A stretch of DNA of 29,445 bases from Lobulomyces angularis (GCA_027604685.1 JADHYX010000089.1:5985-35429), one strand, 5' to 3'; positions 1 through 11,024 are shown, counted from the first letter of the stretch. Numbers and translations: made by a program. Notes: a model not told the origin generated them from the letters alone.

Positions 1-386
1 CTCTTACTTTATTATTTTTTATTATATTTTTATCTTTTTTAATTTTTTTTGTTTCAAATTTATTTTTTTTTTTGTTTCAAATTTAATTTTTTTTTATTTT
101 TGTAAGATTTTTCTGTATTTAATTTTTCGATTGTTTAAATTTTTTTTTTTTTTTTAACTAAGATGTTACCTCTAAATGAAAAAAATTAAAATATATAAAA
201 AAAATTAAAAAAAAAATTATATATATGTATATATATTCAATTATATTTCTTAAAATAGTAAAACAAAACAAAATTCTACTAGAATCAAAAAAATTATAAG
301 AGGTTCTGAGAATGATAATAGCAATTAAAGCATAAAAAATAAAATAAGAACAAAGAAAAGAAAAAAAAACATTCAAGTATTAACAT
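1..386. other. A/T-rich flank without a recognisable gene
   Basis: This stretch is almost entirely poly-A and poly-T runs with AT dinucleotide tracts. It lies just downstream of the flotillin stop codon and probably holds its 3' untranslated region and polyadenylation signals. The open frame across 158-376 on the minus strand is rich in Phe, Ile and Tyr from low-complexity DNA and has no protein-like features. Confidence 0.7.
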
Positions 387-2111
387 TTATGAAGCCGCAG
401 TATTGCTTGAATTTAATGCAGAGCCAGGAACTGCATTGTTTAGTTTTGCTAACCAAGAAGGTGGTGCAACGCCAGTTTGCTCATTAATTGTGGTTAACAA
501 AGGAGGTAAAGACTGAAAAATATCTCTAATTGGTTTTGTAGAATCTCCTAGAGAAAAATGAGTAAAACAATTTGTCATTTTTTAGTAATATTCTTTCAAA
601 TTAAAACTTTACCTTCATTTCCGTTACTTCCTGTATTCCAAACAGTTATTTTAGGATTCAATCCTTGAACTGCCTTTGCGTTAGCGTTAGCCAAGTCTAC
701 ATATAAGCCTTTTTCCAACATTAAGTATTTCAAAGTAGCATCACTATTTCCACCAAATGCGGAATTTAAATTTTCAATTCCCTTGGCTTGAACATCGAAT
801 ATTGCTTTAAGACCTTCGGCAGTTTTCATTTCTTGATAAAGTTTTGCATCTGCTTCTTTTTTTTGCTTATAATATTGTGCGTCAGCTTCAGCAATTGTTG
901 CTTCTGCAGTAACTTTAGTTTTGGCAAGATCAACTACTCTTAATCTTTCTTGTTCAACTAAAGCTTTTTTTACTTCAACTTCTATTTGTAATTCGGCATT
1001 TCTTAGTTCCGCTGCTTTTTTAGCTTCAATTTTGGCAATTTCAACGTTTTTGTGATATCCTTCTTCAAAAGTTCTGAGCTTTGCGTCTGCTTCTAATACT
1101 TCTTTTTTACGTTCGTTTTCGAATATAACAGTTTGAGACTAATTTTTTTTTAAAAAAAAAAATAAAATAAATGAAATTAAAAATTATCAATTATCAAATT
1201 TTTTTTTTTTTTTTTTTTTACATACTTCTATTCTGGCATTTTCTTGTCTTGTTAAACCTAAATGCTTTTTCTCACCAACTTCACCTCTGTATTTAGCTTC
1301 TGCGACTTCAACTTTTGCTTGATTAACAGCACCTTCGTGACTCTTTAATCTAAGATATTGAAAATACTCAGACCCTGCAGTGTCTGTTAATTGCTTTACA
1401 TTAGCATTGTAAATAAAAAGTCCAAATTGAGATAATTCGGCTTGCACTGATTTAATAACATGCTCTTTAAAGAACTTCCTCTCTTTAAATATCTCTTCCT
1501 AAAAAAGAAAGTTTTAATATTTATCACATAACATGAAAAAAAAAATTTTTTTTCTTTTTTTCTTTTTTTCCAGTACCATTGTCATTCCAGCCGCAATAAC
1601 ACGAGTTTCACCTTCAATAACACCTCTAACTAAATCTTGAATACTCTCTCCTTTAACATCACTTCCTGCCAAAAGATGCGCATATTTATTTAAGGCTTCA
1701 GGTTCGTCCAATGGACCAATTGTAAATACCTATCAAGGTTTGTTATCATTTATATTTAAAAAAAAATATTATTATTACTGCAGGTAAGGTAAATTCCAAC
1801 TTTTCTGCTGTCATTGCTTGTAAAGACAAAGTGTAATTCACAGGTGTGATGGCAAATCTATGAAATATATAAATACATATTTTACAATAATGTTGATATT
1901 TTTTTTTTTATTTTTTATATTTTTTATTATATAGCATGAATTTTACCTATTGCACTTTTGAAATGGCCAAACAAGAGCCTTTTTCACAATTACTATATCA
2001 GCAATGTTAAAACCAGTAAGTACCAAGTATTCCTAAGAGTAAGATTGTAAATAAAAAAAATAAAATTTTCTGGTAAATCTTCACATCTGCTTTAGCAATC
2101 AAGTATCTCAT
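387..2111 (-). CDS. flotillin-like SPFH/band 7 protein, 7 exons
   Basis: Exons (minus strand): 2085-2111, 1947-2032, 1779-1857, 1577-1729, 1226-1498, 613-1138 and 387-547. They join in frame to 434 residues. Flotillins are cytosolic-face membrane scaffold proteins of ordered lipid domains, linked to endocytosis and signalling. The N-terminal half is an SPFH domain, with WPFQKC near residue 33 followed by ITPVNYTLSLQAMTAEKL. It then runs into a long Glu/Ala/Lys-rich coiled coil typical of flotillins, and the C-terminus contains PPLLTTINEQTG. The start is the only in-frame ATG ahead of the SPFH domain. All introns are GT-AG (49-89 nt); the donor at 1576 is the less common GTACTG. The gene is divergent from the BTB gene with 338 nt between start codons. 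Family assignment is firm; the substrate and membrane site are not visible here. Confidence 0.95.
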
Positions 2112-2449
2112 TTCAGTTGTTTAAAATTGAAGGTGAAGCTAGCAAAAGAAGGTAAGAAAGTAGTGTAAATATATGAGACTTTGGATTGAACCTTCTTTGA
2201 TGTGTTATTTTTATAGTTGCGGTGGCTGTTGTAGCTTTTTTACTTTCCCAAATTGGGCAAAAAGATTTTTTTTGTTGCAGTATTTCTGCACCAATTTCTC
2301 GAAATTAATTTTTAAAAAAAATAAAAAAAATAAAAAAAATACTTATTATCTGTTTTTAGATTACTTTTTTTTTGTTGAGTTACTTTAATTACTAAAACTC
2401 TTTTTTTTTTCCTATTTTGCTGTTTTTCAAAAAAAAAAAGCAAACAGGA
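2112..2449. promoter_or_regulatory. divergent intergenic region, probable bidirectional promoter
   Basis: This 338-nt gap lies between the start codons of the flotillin gene (minus) and the BTB gene (plus), so it must hold both promoters. It contains long T and A tracts of the kind that exclude nucleosomes in fungi. No specific transcription-factor site could be recognised. An open frame at 2173-2388 is low complexity and not credible as a gene. Confidence 0.45.
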
Positions 2450-3595
2450 ATGTCAAAAAAACTTAATGGTTTTCTTTCTGGGAACGTAAAAATTAATAAT
2501 CCTACTTCTGATTTAGATATCAATATAAATGTTATCAATTTTAATGTTAGAGGCACTAAAGTAAATATAAATTTATATATTTTTTTTTTCTTTTAATACT
2601 TTTGCATCTAGATATCAACTTCATTATTGCATAGATTTTTATTGAATAATAAAGATTCAAATTTTTCAAAGTTAGTTTTTAATCAATTAAAAAAAATTAA
2701 AAATGATGAACCAGTTTTTTTGGATTTCAACCCTGTAGTTTTTCATTGCATCTTAGATTATTTTTATGTACAAAATGAATACTTATGCATTCCTCGGTAA
2801 AAAAAAAAAAAAAAAACAACTTGTTTATAATAAAAAAAAAAAAATAAAAAATAAAAAAATGCTTTAATAAAAAAAAAAAAAAAAGTTTAATATTTTTTTT
2901 CCAATTTCAATTAGAAATGTTTCAAAGGATCTGGTGATAGCGATATTAAAAAATGAATTTAATATAACAGTGAATGAAAATTTTGTAGAAACTGATGAAT
3001 CTGATGTAAACTTAAAAAAAAAACAAAATTTTGATTTACCACCAGCTTACAATGAAAGTGAAAATATTAATTTAATAATTTCAAGCAGATTAAATTATTT
3101 AATTGACGAATATTTACTAAATTTGATAAACACAAAAATTAAAAGAGGTTTAAAAAGATTTAGATTGATTTTGAGCAATATACCCAACTTAAATTTTTCA
3201 AAGATTGCAACTAATGTGGAACACTTTGATTTTAACTCTAGCAGCAGCTCTTCTTCAGATTCTTCCTCAGGGCCTTTTGATTTTGATTTTTTTTCCCTTA
3301 ATCCTAGCTTTAATGAAATTGACTTTTCTCAAAAAGGAGTTGATTGTACAAAGTTGCCAGATTTAGATTTACTTTTTCAGCTTGAAGTTTTAAATTCTTT
3401 GTAATTAATGAATAAAAAAAAAAAATTCTTATTTTTGTTCATCTCATTATTAGCGCCAATTTAATTGTGAAGAGAACAGGCTGCAAACACGTTAGCGTAG
3501 AAAAAAAAGAAATTATGATTCGATCTGCTAATGAATTTGGTTTAATTGAATCAAAAGAAGTACCAGTTTTATTTTTAGCTATTGAAATCTTATAA
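2450..3595 (+). CDS. BTB protein with T1/KCTD-type domain, 4 exons
   Basis: Exons 2450-2560, 2612-2796, 2915-3400 and 3454-3595 join in frame to 307 residues. Residues ~27-118 look like a potassium-channel tetramerisation (T1) type BTB fold: INFNVRGTKISTSLL, then a FLDFNPVVFHCILDYF block matching the usual 'D+.P..F..ILdY' signature, then a final helix. Such domains oligomerise and often act as cullin-3 adaptors or scaffolds. After the BTB domain come a PPAY motif (residues ~141-144, a possible WW-domain ligand), a Ser-rich acidic tract (~207-217) and a C-terminal block ending EVPVLFLAIEIL. The last exon is supported by phase (TT|C) and by an immediate stop after a protein-like tail. The partner proteins are unknown. 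Family call is moderate because the domain is divergent. Confidence 0.72.
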
Positions 3596-3732
3596 AACAG
3601 TTCAAATTGGTTGTTTTTTTTTTTTTATTCTTTTTAATTAAAAATTAACATAAAATAAAGTAAAAAAAAAAAAACAATTATTACACTACTAAATAGTTAT
3701 TTTAATAGAAAAAAAATATATATATATATTTT

Positions 3733-6002
3733 TTATAATTTTGCACCACTAAATTGTGCAATCTTTGCACTTTGCCTAATACCCAAATCCAACTTGCAAG
3801 AAAAGTTAATATTTAAAAAAAAAAAAAGAATTGTTTTTCTTTACCATTATTTCTTCAGAACCACCCGGAATCGCATAAGCTCTAACTTCTCTATACAGCC
3901 TTTCCACCTGTAATATAACATTAATTTTTAAGAAAATATTTAAAATCATTCCTTTTCTCCTTGTCCACCTCTAGAATATGACAAACCTCCGAAAATTTGG
4001 GAGGCTTCCCTTGCGCAATATTCAAAAGTCTGAGTTGCTTGTGCTTTTAATAATGCAATTGGTCCACCTAACTTAAGCATTTGAGAATCTAAAGGAACAT
4101 GATATTAAATTAGTTTCAACAATTAATGCAAAATGGAGAGTAAACCTTGATCCATAGTTTCCGCCTGATATAATAATACCTCTAACCAAGCATGAGTTGC
4201 CTCTATCTGTCTAGACATATGTGCTATTGAAAAAAAAAAAAAAAAAACTTTTTAAAATCAGTTGAAAATTATTTTTTACCCAGCTTATTTCTAATGACAG
4301 GATGTTCAAAAAGCTTTTTTCCAAAAGTCCTTCTTTTAAAAGAGTACTTAAAAGCTTCCTCCAAACACACTCTCGCAAATCTATTAGCCTGAATTACAAT
4401 TCCAAGTCTGAAATTTTAAGATTTTTGAAGATAAAAATATAAAAAAAAAAACCTTTCTTGATTAAAGTTAGCCATTATACACATAAATCCTTTATTTTCT
4501 TTTCCAATTAAATTTTCAACGGGTACTTTAACATCTTCAAAAGTTATGTAAGAGGTACCGGATGCCCAAACTCCAGAACACAGCATTTGCCTAGTTGTTA
4601 CACCTTTTCGTTCCCTTTCTATTAAAAGTAAAGAAATTCCTTTCATCCCACTCTCTTCACTTCCAGTTCTAACAGCTACAGTAAAGTAATCCGCAAAGAC
4701 ACTAATAACAAGAAACAGTATAAATCGCAATTATCGTTATGTAAATTTACCCATTGGTAATCCATTTCTTTTCACCGTTAACTATGTAATATTTTCCACA
4801 CGGAGTTTTTTTAGCCTCAGTTTTAAGATTAGCTACATCACTACCCGCAGAAGCTATTTGAAAAAAAAAAAAAATCAATTAAAAAAAAAAGAAAAAAAAA
4901 TTATTAAAAAAAAAAGAAAAAAAAATTAATTAAAAAAAAAAGAAAAAAAATATATTTGAAAAAGGTTTCTTACGTTCTGTAATAGCCAAACAAATAAATT
5001 TTTTTCCAGCCAAGCAATCCGGAGCTACTTTGTTTTTTAACATTTCAGAACCAAAGTGTAAAATATTAGGTAGGCCGATCCCTAAACCACCAATAAGCCC
5101 CCTAACAATAATTTAGTAATAAATATTATTCAAAAATTACCATAGCACACCCCCAGAACCACATCTCGCTAATTCATCACAGATAATAAAATTATGAAAA
5201 CCATTAAATTCTTCTGGAGAAACTCCACCAATCGGACCACGATGAGCATATTTTCTTGATAGTTAAATGTGAAAGTTGATGTTGAAAAATGTGAAAAAAT
5301 ATTATTGAAAGTTAAAAATACGTTGGCCACCCTTTTCCTACAAGTCCTGCTAAGATACCAGCATCGGCAGCCTTCTTAAATAAAGACCTGTATAGCAATT
5401 AATAAATAAGAAAAAAAAATTTTTTTTCTACTTTGGAATTTCCTTTGCTTCATCCCATGCGAAGCAGTTAGGCATAATTTCTTTCTCCACAAATTTCCTA
5501 ACAGCAGCTCTAACTCTTCTATGGCTCTCATTATAATAAGGAGATGACCAGTCTGCATACCAGTATGGGTCTCCGAATGGTACCAGGTCACCAAAGGACT
5601 CTCCATCTCTAGGTATTAAATATAAAAAAAAATGAAAATAAAAAAAATTTTGATACTGCAATCCAGCAAGTTCAGAATCATCTTCAGTTGAACTTGTCTC
5701 AACTTCCCCACCTCCAATGCTGCCCACCAATAAGTGTTGATGTTGTTCTAAAACTGCACGCTGATGAAAATTATCAAATTGTTCAGAAGCATCAGTGCCT
5801 AGTATTAGATATGTTATTGAGGAAATGGTTAAAATACATATATCAAACCAAGGACCTTTAACAAAACTTTTTTTCCACCAGGGTGTTCATGCAAAAATTC
5901 GGTGACGTTGTAGACTTCATTATGCACTATGATGAAGGCATCGCTTTCTTTATTGTGTGATTTCACTTGATCTATTGTAAAAGTGGTTTTTTTTGAAGGC
6001 AT
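3733..6002 (-). CDS. cytochrome b5-acyl-CoA dehydrogenase fusion with PTS1-like AKL end, 13 exons
   Basis: Exons: 5849-6002, 5657-5798, 5432-5608, 5322-5387, 5254-5141, 5101-4974, 4853-4751, 4701-4453, 4407-4280, 4223-4146, 4088-3952, 3907-3845 and 3792-3733, giving 532 residues. Residues 1-80 are a cytochrome b5 heme domain: HPGG at 40-43, with His40 and His63 (DNFH) as likely heme ligands. From ~100 on it is an FAD acyl-CoA dehydrogenase that oxidises acyl-CoA to enoyl-CoA. Visible motifs are LAITEPSAGSDVA (~256-268), WITNG (~291-295), RRTFGKKL and IPGGSEEIM (505-513). Glu377 in FNQER sits where isovaleryl/long-chain enzymes carry their catalytic base, and Gly replaces the later Glu of medium-chain enzymes. 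The C-terminal AKL matches a peroxisomal PTS1, and no mitochondrial presequence is seen. The 3908-3951 intron begins with GA rather than GT. Confidence 0.92.
4854..4973 (-). repeat. A-rich minisatellite inside a dehydrogenase intron
   Basis: The intron between exons 6 and 7 of the acyl-CoA dehydrogenase gene contains three near-identical units of about 25-26 bp, starting near 4880, 4905 and 4931. Each has a long A run, a single G, another A run, then an ATTAAT-like spacer. On the transcribed strand this is a T-rich pyrimidine tract with spaced C residues. It makes this one of the longest introns in the gene (120 nt). Confidence 0.7.
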
Positions 6003-6374
6003 TTTACTCGAAGTTTTTTAAACTTTTTTCAGGGAAAAATTTCTTCTACAGAACGCTTTAAGAGCAAAATATCCACCATCTGCAATACCAGTAAAGTTTC
6101 AAAAGAATTGATTTATCATAGTAGTGCAACTAACTTAATTTTTTGACAGCAATTTTTTATTTACAAAAAAAACCAAGACTTATTAACCTATTGCATTCAA
6201 AAAGCTGAAAGCTATGTACCAAAAACTTAAAAAAAAGAACAAAAAAGATACATCAAGCATACAACAGCATTTTTATTGAGTTGAAGCCATTGATTTTTTT
6301 TTTTTTTTTCTCTTCTTCCTTCATTTTTTGACTTTTTTTCGTCTATTATTTTTTTTTTTTTAATTTTTTCAATA

Positions 6375-6608
6375 ATGTTAAACTTCTCCATTGAAACTGC
6401 TATCATAAAACATATTGGGGAGACTATAAGACAGAAAGGTATTCCAAATTTTTTGTTAATTTTTTATGCTTCATATTATTTTTGTATAAAAGAAAGTGCA
6501 GCTTAAAATTACAAATTTTCTCTAATTGAATGTTTTTTTCTATTTTTATTAATGAATACATGTTTTTAGAAATATATCAGTGCTCGAATGTTATCATTCG
6601 ATGTAAAC

Positions 6609-6639
<31 letters not shown>

Positions 6640-7390
6640 TTTAATGACAACATTTTTTAGGTCTGAGACCATCAGAAGAGGAACAAAAATGTATAGATAA
6701 GGTATTTTATTGATAACTTACATAAGGTTTTATACATTGTAGTATGATCGAAGTCCAATTTTTTATGGTCTTTTAAACATCGCATTTTGGTTTTTACAAA
6801 AAATTTTCATTTTTTTATACATTTTGTTTGTTTCTAATTTAGATGATATATAATTTAGGGGTTTTGTAAGTTATAAAACTTTGGAGTTTCCTGCATTAGT
6901 CATACAAAAAGCCAAAAAAAATAAAAAAAACTTAAAAGTTCAAAATACTTTAATTCAACCTGGGAGACCAATGTGGTTGAATTTGTTTGGTGTAGTCGCT
7001 ATATCCGGTATAATATTTAAAAAAATATACATATATATTTTTTTTTTTCTTCAATTTATTTTCTTTTTTTAGCTGGTGCTTTTTCAACAGTATTTTACAG
7101 CTCAAAAATGGCATCTCGAAGTTGTCTTCAATGCTTTCTAGATACCAAGGTTGATTGAAAATTGCGTATATTTGAATTCGTAATAATTTTTTTGTTTTCT
7201 TTTAGGACAAGAAATCCGAGCTTTATAATGGTATTTCCATTTTTTCATGTTTATTAAATTAATTTGAAAATACCAATTTTCAGCTGTACGCAAGAATCTT
7301 AAAGAGTATCATCCAAACCATCAGAAAATGTTTGACAAAGAAAAGTGGAGATTACTGCATAAAGAGGATGCTGAAAAAGAAGGTAAATAA
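6375..7390 (+). CDS. small two-helix membrane protein, possibly OCIA-domain-like, 7 exons
   Basis: Exons 6375-6438, 6661-6701, 6743-6789, 6859-7007, 7073-7149, 7206-7230 and 7284-7390 join in frame to 169 residues. The 47-nt third exon was found because it restores frame and adds a coherent hydrophobic helix. A charged N-terminus (LRPSEEEQKCIDK) is followed by a first helix (~40-56, with IFYGLLNIAFWGFVSY), a basic linker (KAKKNKKN), a second helix (~90-108) and a charged, lysine-rich tail. The spacing EE...C...aromatic helix...Gly-rich helix...SCLQCF recalls OCIA-domain proteins of mitochondria and endosomes, but the match is weak. I treat the function as unknown. It is divergent from the dehydrogenase gene with 372 nt between starts, and convergent with WDR75. 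Confidence 0.68.
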
Positions 7391-7720
7391 TTCTGTTGCT
7401 TTTTTCTCATTTTGATGACATTTCAACATTTGTCTCATAAGAAAGTCTTTTTTTTTATTTTCTTTTTATGATAATAATAATAAGTAATTAATGGTTATTA
7501 GTTTTATAGAATTTTGTTTTCTTTTTAAACCTGTTCCTTTTTGAATGGAAAAAAAAAAATATTTGTAAAATTTATAATTTAAATAAAAAGATTAAAAAAA
7601 ATTAAAAAATTTTAAAAAAAAAAAATTAGTCTAAAGGAATTAGATATTTTAAATAAATGAAAACGATAAAAGAAAATGAATACCGAGAAGTAAAAAAATA
7701 AAAAATAAAAAGTAAGATAG
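7391..7720. other. convergent intergenic gap, no gene seen
   Basis: This 330-nt gap separates the stop codons of the small membrane protein gene and WDR75. It contains A/T homopolymers and AATAAA-like words on both strands that could serve the two converging transcripts. No coding or RNA signal is visible. Confidence 0.6.
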
Positions 7721-10551
7721 CTATTTTCGGAAAACACTATTTTTTAACATTTCACCAAAATTAACAGTTGTTAATAAAATATCGTTTTGTTCGTCTTCAT
7801 CTGGGACCTTACTTTCATCTTTCATCTCTACTTCAGGTTCCAAATTATCTGGCACGCTGACCACTACTTTCTTTTTTAAAATTGAATCCAAAAATGGAAA
7901 CAGCAATAAAGAAGGACTTGGCAAAACATTGCTTGGAATGTCAATAAAAGGAGTATCTGCTGGTAAAATGTTGGAAGTTGAAATATAATTTTCATTATTA
8001 TATTCTTTAGACGGAGTTGGCTTTTCGAAATCGAAACTTTTCATTTTTCCGTAAATATCACTGTAAAAGTTTTTAGGCTCCTGAAGTTTTTTGGGGGTTA
8101 TTTGTAACTTATTCTTAGAAATATCTGACCCATTCGTTAACTATATCATTTAAAAAAAAAATTTTAATTTTTATTTCAAAATGTAAAAAAATAAAAAACC
8201 TCCGAATATTGATATTCTTTTTCAATTTTATTACTATCTGCAAACATTAGCAAGCTAAAATTTTTGTCCATTATCAATACTGGTGAACAATCTTCGATTT
8301 CGCTGCTGTTATTATCATTTATTGATTTATAGAATTTACAAGCAGAAATTTTTTTTTGATTTTTTTCCACTAAAGCAATACTGCTTTTTGGTGAAAATAT
8401 TTTAAAACAATTTTCATTATATACTAAAAAATTTTCGCTTTGATGATCAATGGCAATACCATTTGTATCAATTTTCAAATTCCAAATTACTATATTTGAA
8501 TTTTCATTAGAATTTAAAACTTTAATTTTTCTTACTTGAGCATGTTAACAAATCCCACACATAAACTGATTTTGTGGATCTAGCATACAAAAAATGTCCT
8601 TTTGAACTAAATAGCATTTCTTTTATTTCATTAGTTGGTGGTGGATATGTTAAAACGGCTTGCAATAAATTATTGAAGGGATCCCATAGGGTAATAAGTT
8701 GACCATAGGAAACTGCTAAAATTGAACCATCACAGGAAAAGGTGGCATAGAGTGCTGGTATAGTTTTATAAAATCCAACAGATCTGCATTTCCAATGGAC
8801 TACAAAGCTAAGATAAATTACACTAAATGTTATATTTATACCAGATTCTTTTTTAGAGGTATCAAGTTCCCAAATTTTAAAATTCTTATCAAGACTAGAA
8901 GTCACAGCTAATAATGTGTTATTTACAGTCTTAGCAGGGCAAATTTCTAAACTAGTTATTGTGTCCTCATGAGGTAAATCTATTCTAGTGTTTAGTGTGT
9001 AATTTTGCGTATTTGGATCAAATGACCAAAACTTTAAATACACTTCCAATTGAAATTCCTCGTCGTCTCGTTTGTCTATTGTTGCCATCCAAAGTCCATC
9101 TTTTGAGAAAGAAATATGAGTAATATCAGGGTGAATCAGTTCCTTTTCCTCTCTTTTGGCAATTTTATTTCTTGGTGCAACTTCAAGCTTTGAGTTTAAA
9201 AAATTATCAGTATTGATATGTCATATTTTCGCAACAAAACCTCTAAAATATGCGAATCCGATAGTGGATTATAAAACTGCAGAGCACCAGGGCCATTCAA
9301 AACTATATTGTTATTTCGAGGTTCTACAACTAATCCAATGGATTTATTATTGCTTATAGTGGCTAATGTTTCATTACAAAAATTAAAATAAAAATAAAAA
9401 AAACCTTTAATTCTTTAACTTACAATATTTTAAACCCATAATGCTTTTTTTAATTTTTAAATTCAAAGAAGACACTAACCGTATTGTATTATCTTTGTGA
9501 ATCAAAGCGAACAAAGACTCATCAGGACTTACTGAAATGGAGAGTATTTCAGATCCTAAACGCGGTAAAAAATCTTTATGATTCGTCGCTAACTGCCATA
9601 ACACTAAAACTCCTTCTTCACCACCAGACAACATGTAAGTACCATTGGAGGTAAATGCTATAGAATAAACATCATGTGCATGCCAATGTAAGACTGATGT
9701 GACTGGAATATCATTATTGACATCAATACAATACCTATGTATTGTTAATTTTTTAAACAACTGTTAAAAAAGCAAACCATAAGGTAATTTTCCCAGATCT
9801 ACTTCCAACAGCAACAAATGCCTCTGACGGACTAACTGCAATACATGTTGTATCTTTAGTTGAATAACTTTTAAAAATTTAACTTTTTAGTTAAAAAAAA
9901 AAAATTAAAATGAAAACATACAATTTTATTTCTTTGTGGATTAAACTGTAACAGTAAAGCTTGCTGCTAGTGGCAAAAACTAAAGTGTTCTCATCATAAC
10001 TCAGCCCTAAGCCGACACATTCTAGATTCTCATCTACAATTTTTTCATTTTTTAATGTTTCAATGTTGAATTTTGCTACTCTCATTCCTTTACTCTTCTT
10101 TTTTTTTGTAACTACAAACAGAAAATTTTTATGCTGTTTTGATATTTTAAAATATAAGATGGGTAAATGTAAATTAAAGGTTTTTAATTGAATTCCGTCG
10201 TTAAAATCCCAAAGTTTAATTGTTCCATCTAGTGATGTTGAAAAAAGCTTAAAAAAATTAATTTTAAAAAGTACATAATTTCATTCATTAATATACCTGA
10301 AGGCTGTTATTTGGATTCAATGAAAGTGAAGTAATAAGATCTGTATGACCGCATAAGTTTTTGACAACTAATCCCGTTTGTACACTGTAAACTTTAACAT
10401 CATTCTGTTTCGAACAAAAAAAAAAACTTCAGATAGAAATAAATTGACGTTTACAAAAAAAAAATGTATATTACTTATTATCTGCTGTAAAAACAACATT
10501 TGAATCTCCAAGTTTTCCACCTGAAGTTTTTTGTAAGTCAAAGTTTATCAT
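7721..10551 (-). CDS. UTP17: WD40 nucleolar protein, WDR75 / Nan1 (Utp17) orthologue, 9 exons
   Basis: Exons: 10475-10551, 10426-10297, 10247-9922, 9867-9778, 9734-9424, 9362-9241, 9187-8536, 8519-8200 and 8140-7721, giving 815 residues, close to the usual family size of ~830. This protein belongs to the t-UTP subcomplex of the small-subunit processome, acting in rDNA transcription and early 18S rRNA processing in the nucleolus. Family signatures run in order: DVKVYSVQTG, LFSTSLDGTIKLWDF, SEAFVAVGSRSGKITLW, LSGGEEGVLVLWQL, FLPRLGSEILSISVSPDESL, PHEDTITSLE, DGSILAVSYGQLITLWD, then VWDLLTC. The acidic C-terminal tail (LPSPSLLLFPFLDSILKKK) also fits. Two seven-bladed propellers are implied. The join at 8520-8535 needs a 16-nt GTAAG...AAAG intron or is a one-base frameshift; see findings. 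Confidence 0.9.
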
Positions 10552-10687
10552 TGCCAAAAAAAATAAAAAAAAAAAAAAAAATAAAATGAAATAAAATTGT
10601 TTTACCTTTTTTATGTTGATTATTTATTTCTGAAAAAAAAAAAAGTAATGTTCTTCTTAAATAATTAGCATTACTTGTGTAGTGGCC

Positions 10688-11024
10688 TTACAAATTCAGG
10701 ATTGTTGATATTGAATTCAAGTCTGGTTGAAGAGTGTTTTGAGTTAAATTTTCATTGAAAGTATTAAATGGAAATTCTGAACTAATCAAGAATTTTAAAC
10801 GTTCTGTTTGTATTTTTATGCAAGATATTACAAAATTATTGAGTAGTCTTTATTTAGGAATGATTTGCTTAATCTCAGTAAGTTTAAAAACATTAGACAC
10901 TGCGGTATCCAAAATACGTGATTATTTAGGAAATTCTTTGTTAACAGTACTTGATGTACAAAAAAAAAAAAAAAGGAACAATTTATTCTTTAAAATTTAA
11001 TTTTCTTTCTAACCTCCAGTATTA
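10688..11024 (+). pseudogene. uncharacterised coding-like stretch, frameshifted
   Basis: Upstream of WDR75 and divergent from it lies protein-like sequence with balanced codons: a segment reading NSSLVEECFELNF, then one base out of frame a segment with ELIKNFKRSVCIFMQDITK, LYLGMICLIS and KIRDYLGNSLLTVLD. No start codon leads into the first segment, and the two segments need a -1 shift near 10748 to join. No family was recognised. It may be the remnant of a gene, or part of a gene whose other exons I cannot see. An acceptor-like CCTCCAG lies at ~11020, with a stop soon after. Confidence 0.3.

Noticed and set aside
158..376. Open frame on the minus strand beside flotillin
   Set aside because: The translation is Phe/Ile/Tyr-rich low complexity from A/T tracts, downstream of a complete gene.
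2173..2388. Plus-strand open frame between flotillin and the BTB gene
   Set aside because: It is low complexity with a poly-Lys/Asn tail, sits in the divergent promoter region, and shows no family features.
8770..8860. Possible GT-AG intron inside WDR75 (GTATAAATATAAC...CTTAG)
   Set aside because: Splicing it (34 nt) breaks the frame, while reading through keeps an intact WD repeat.
9156..9359. Plus-strand open frame over WDR75
   Set aside because: It is antisense to well-supported WDR75 exons; the conserved protein is on the minus strand.
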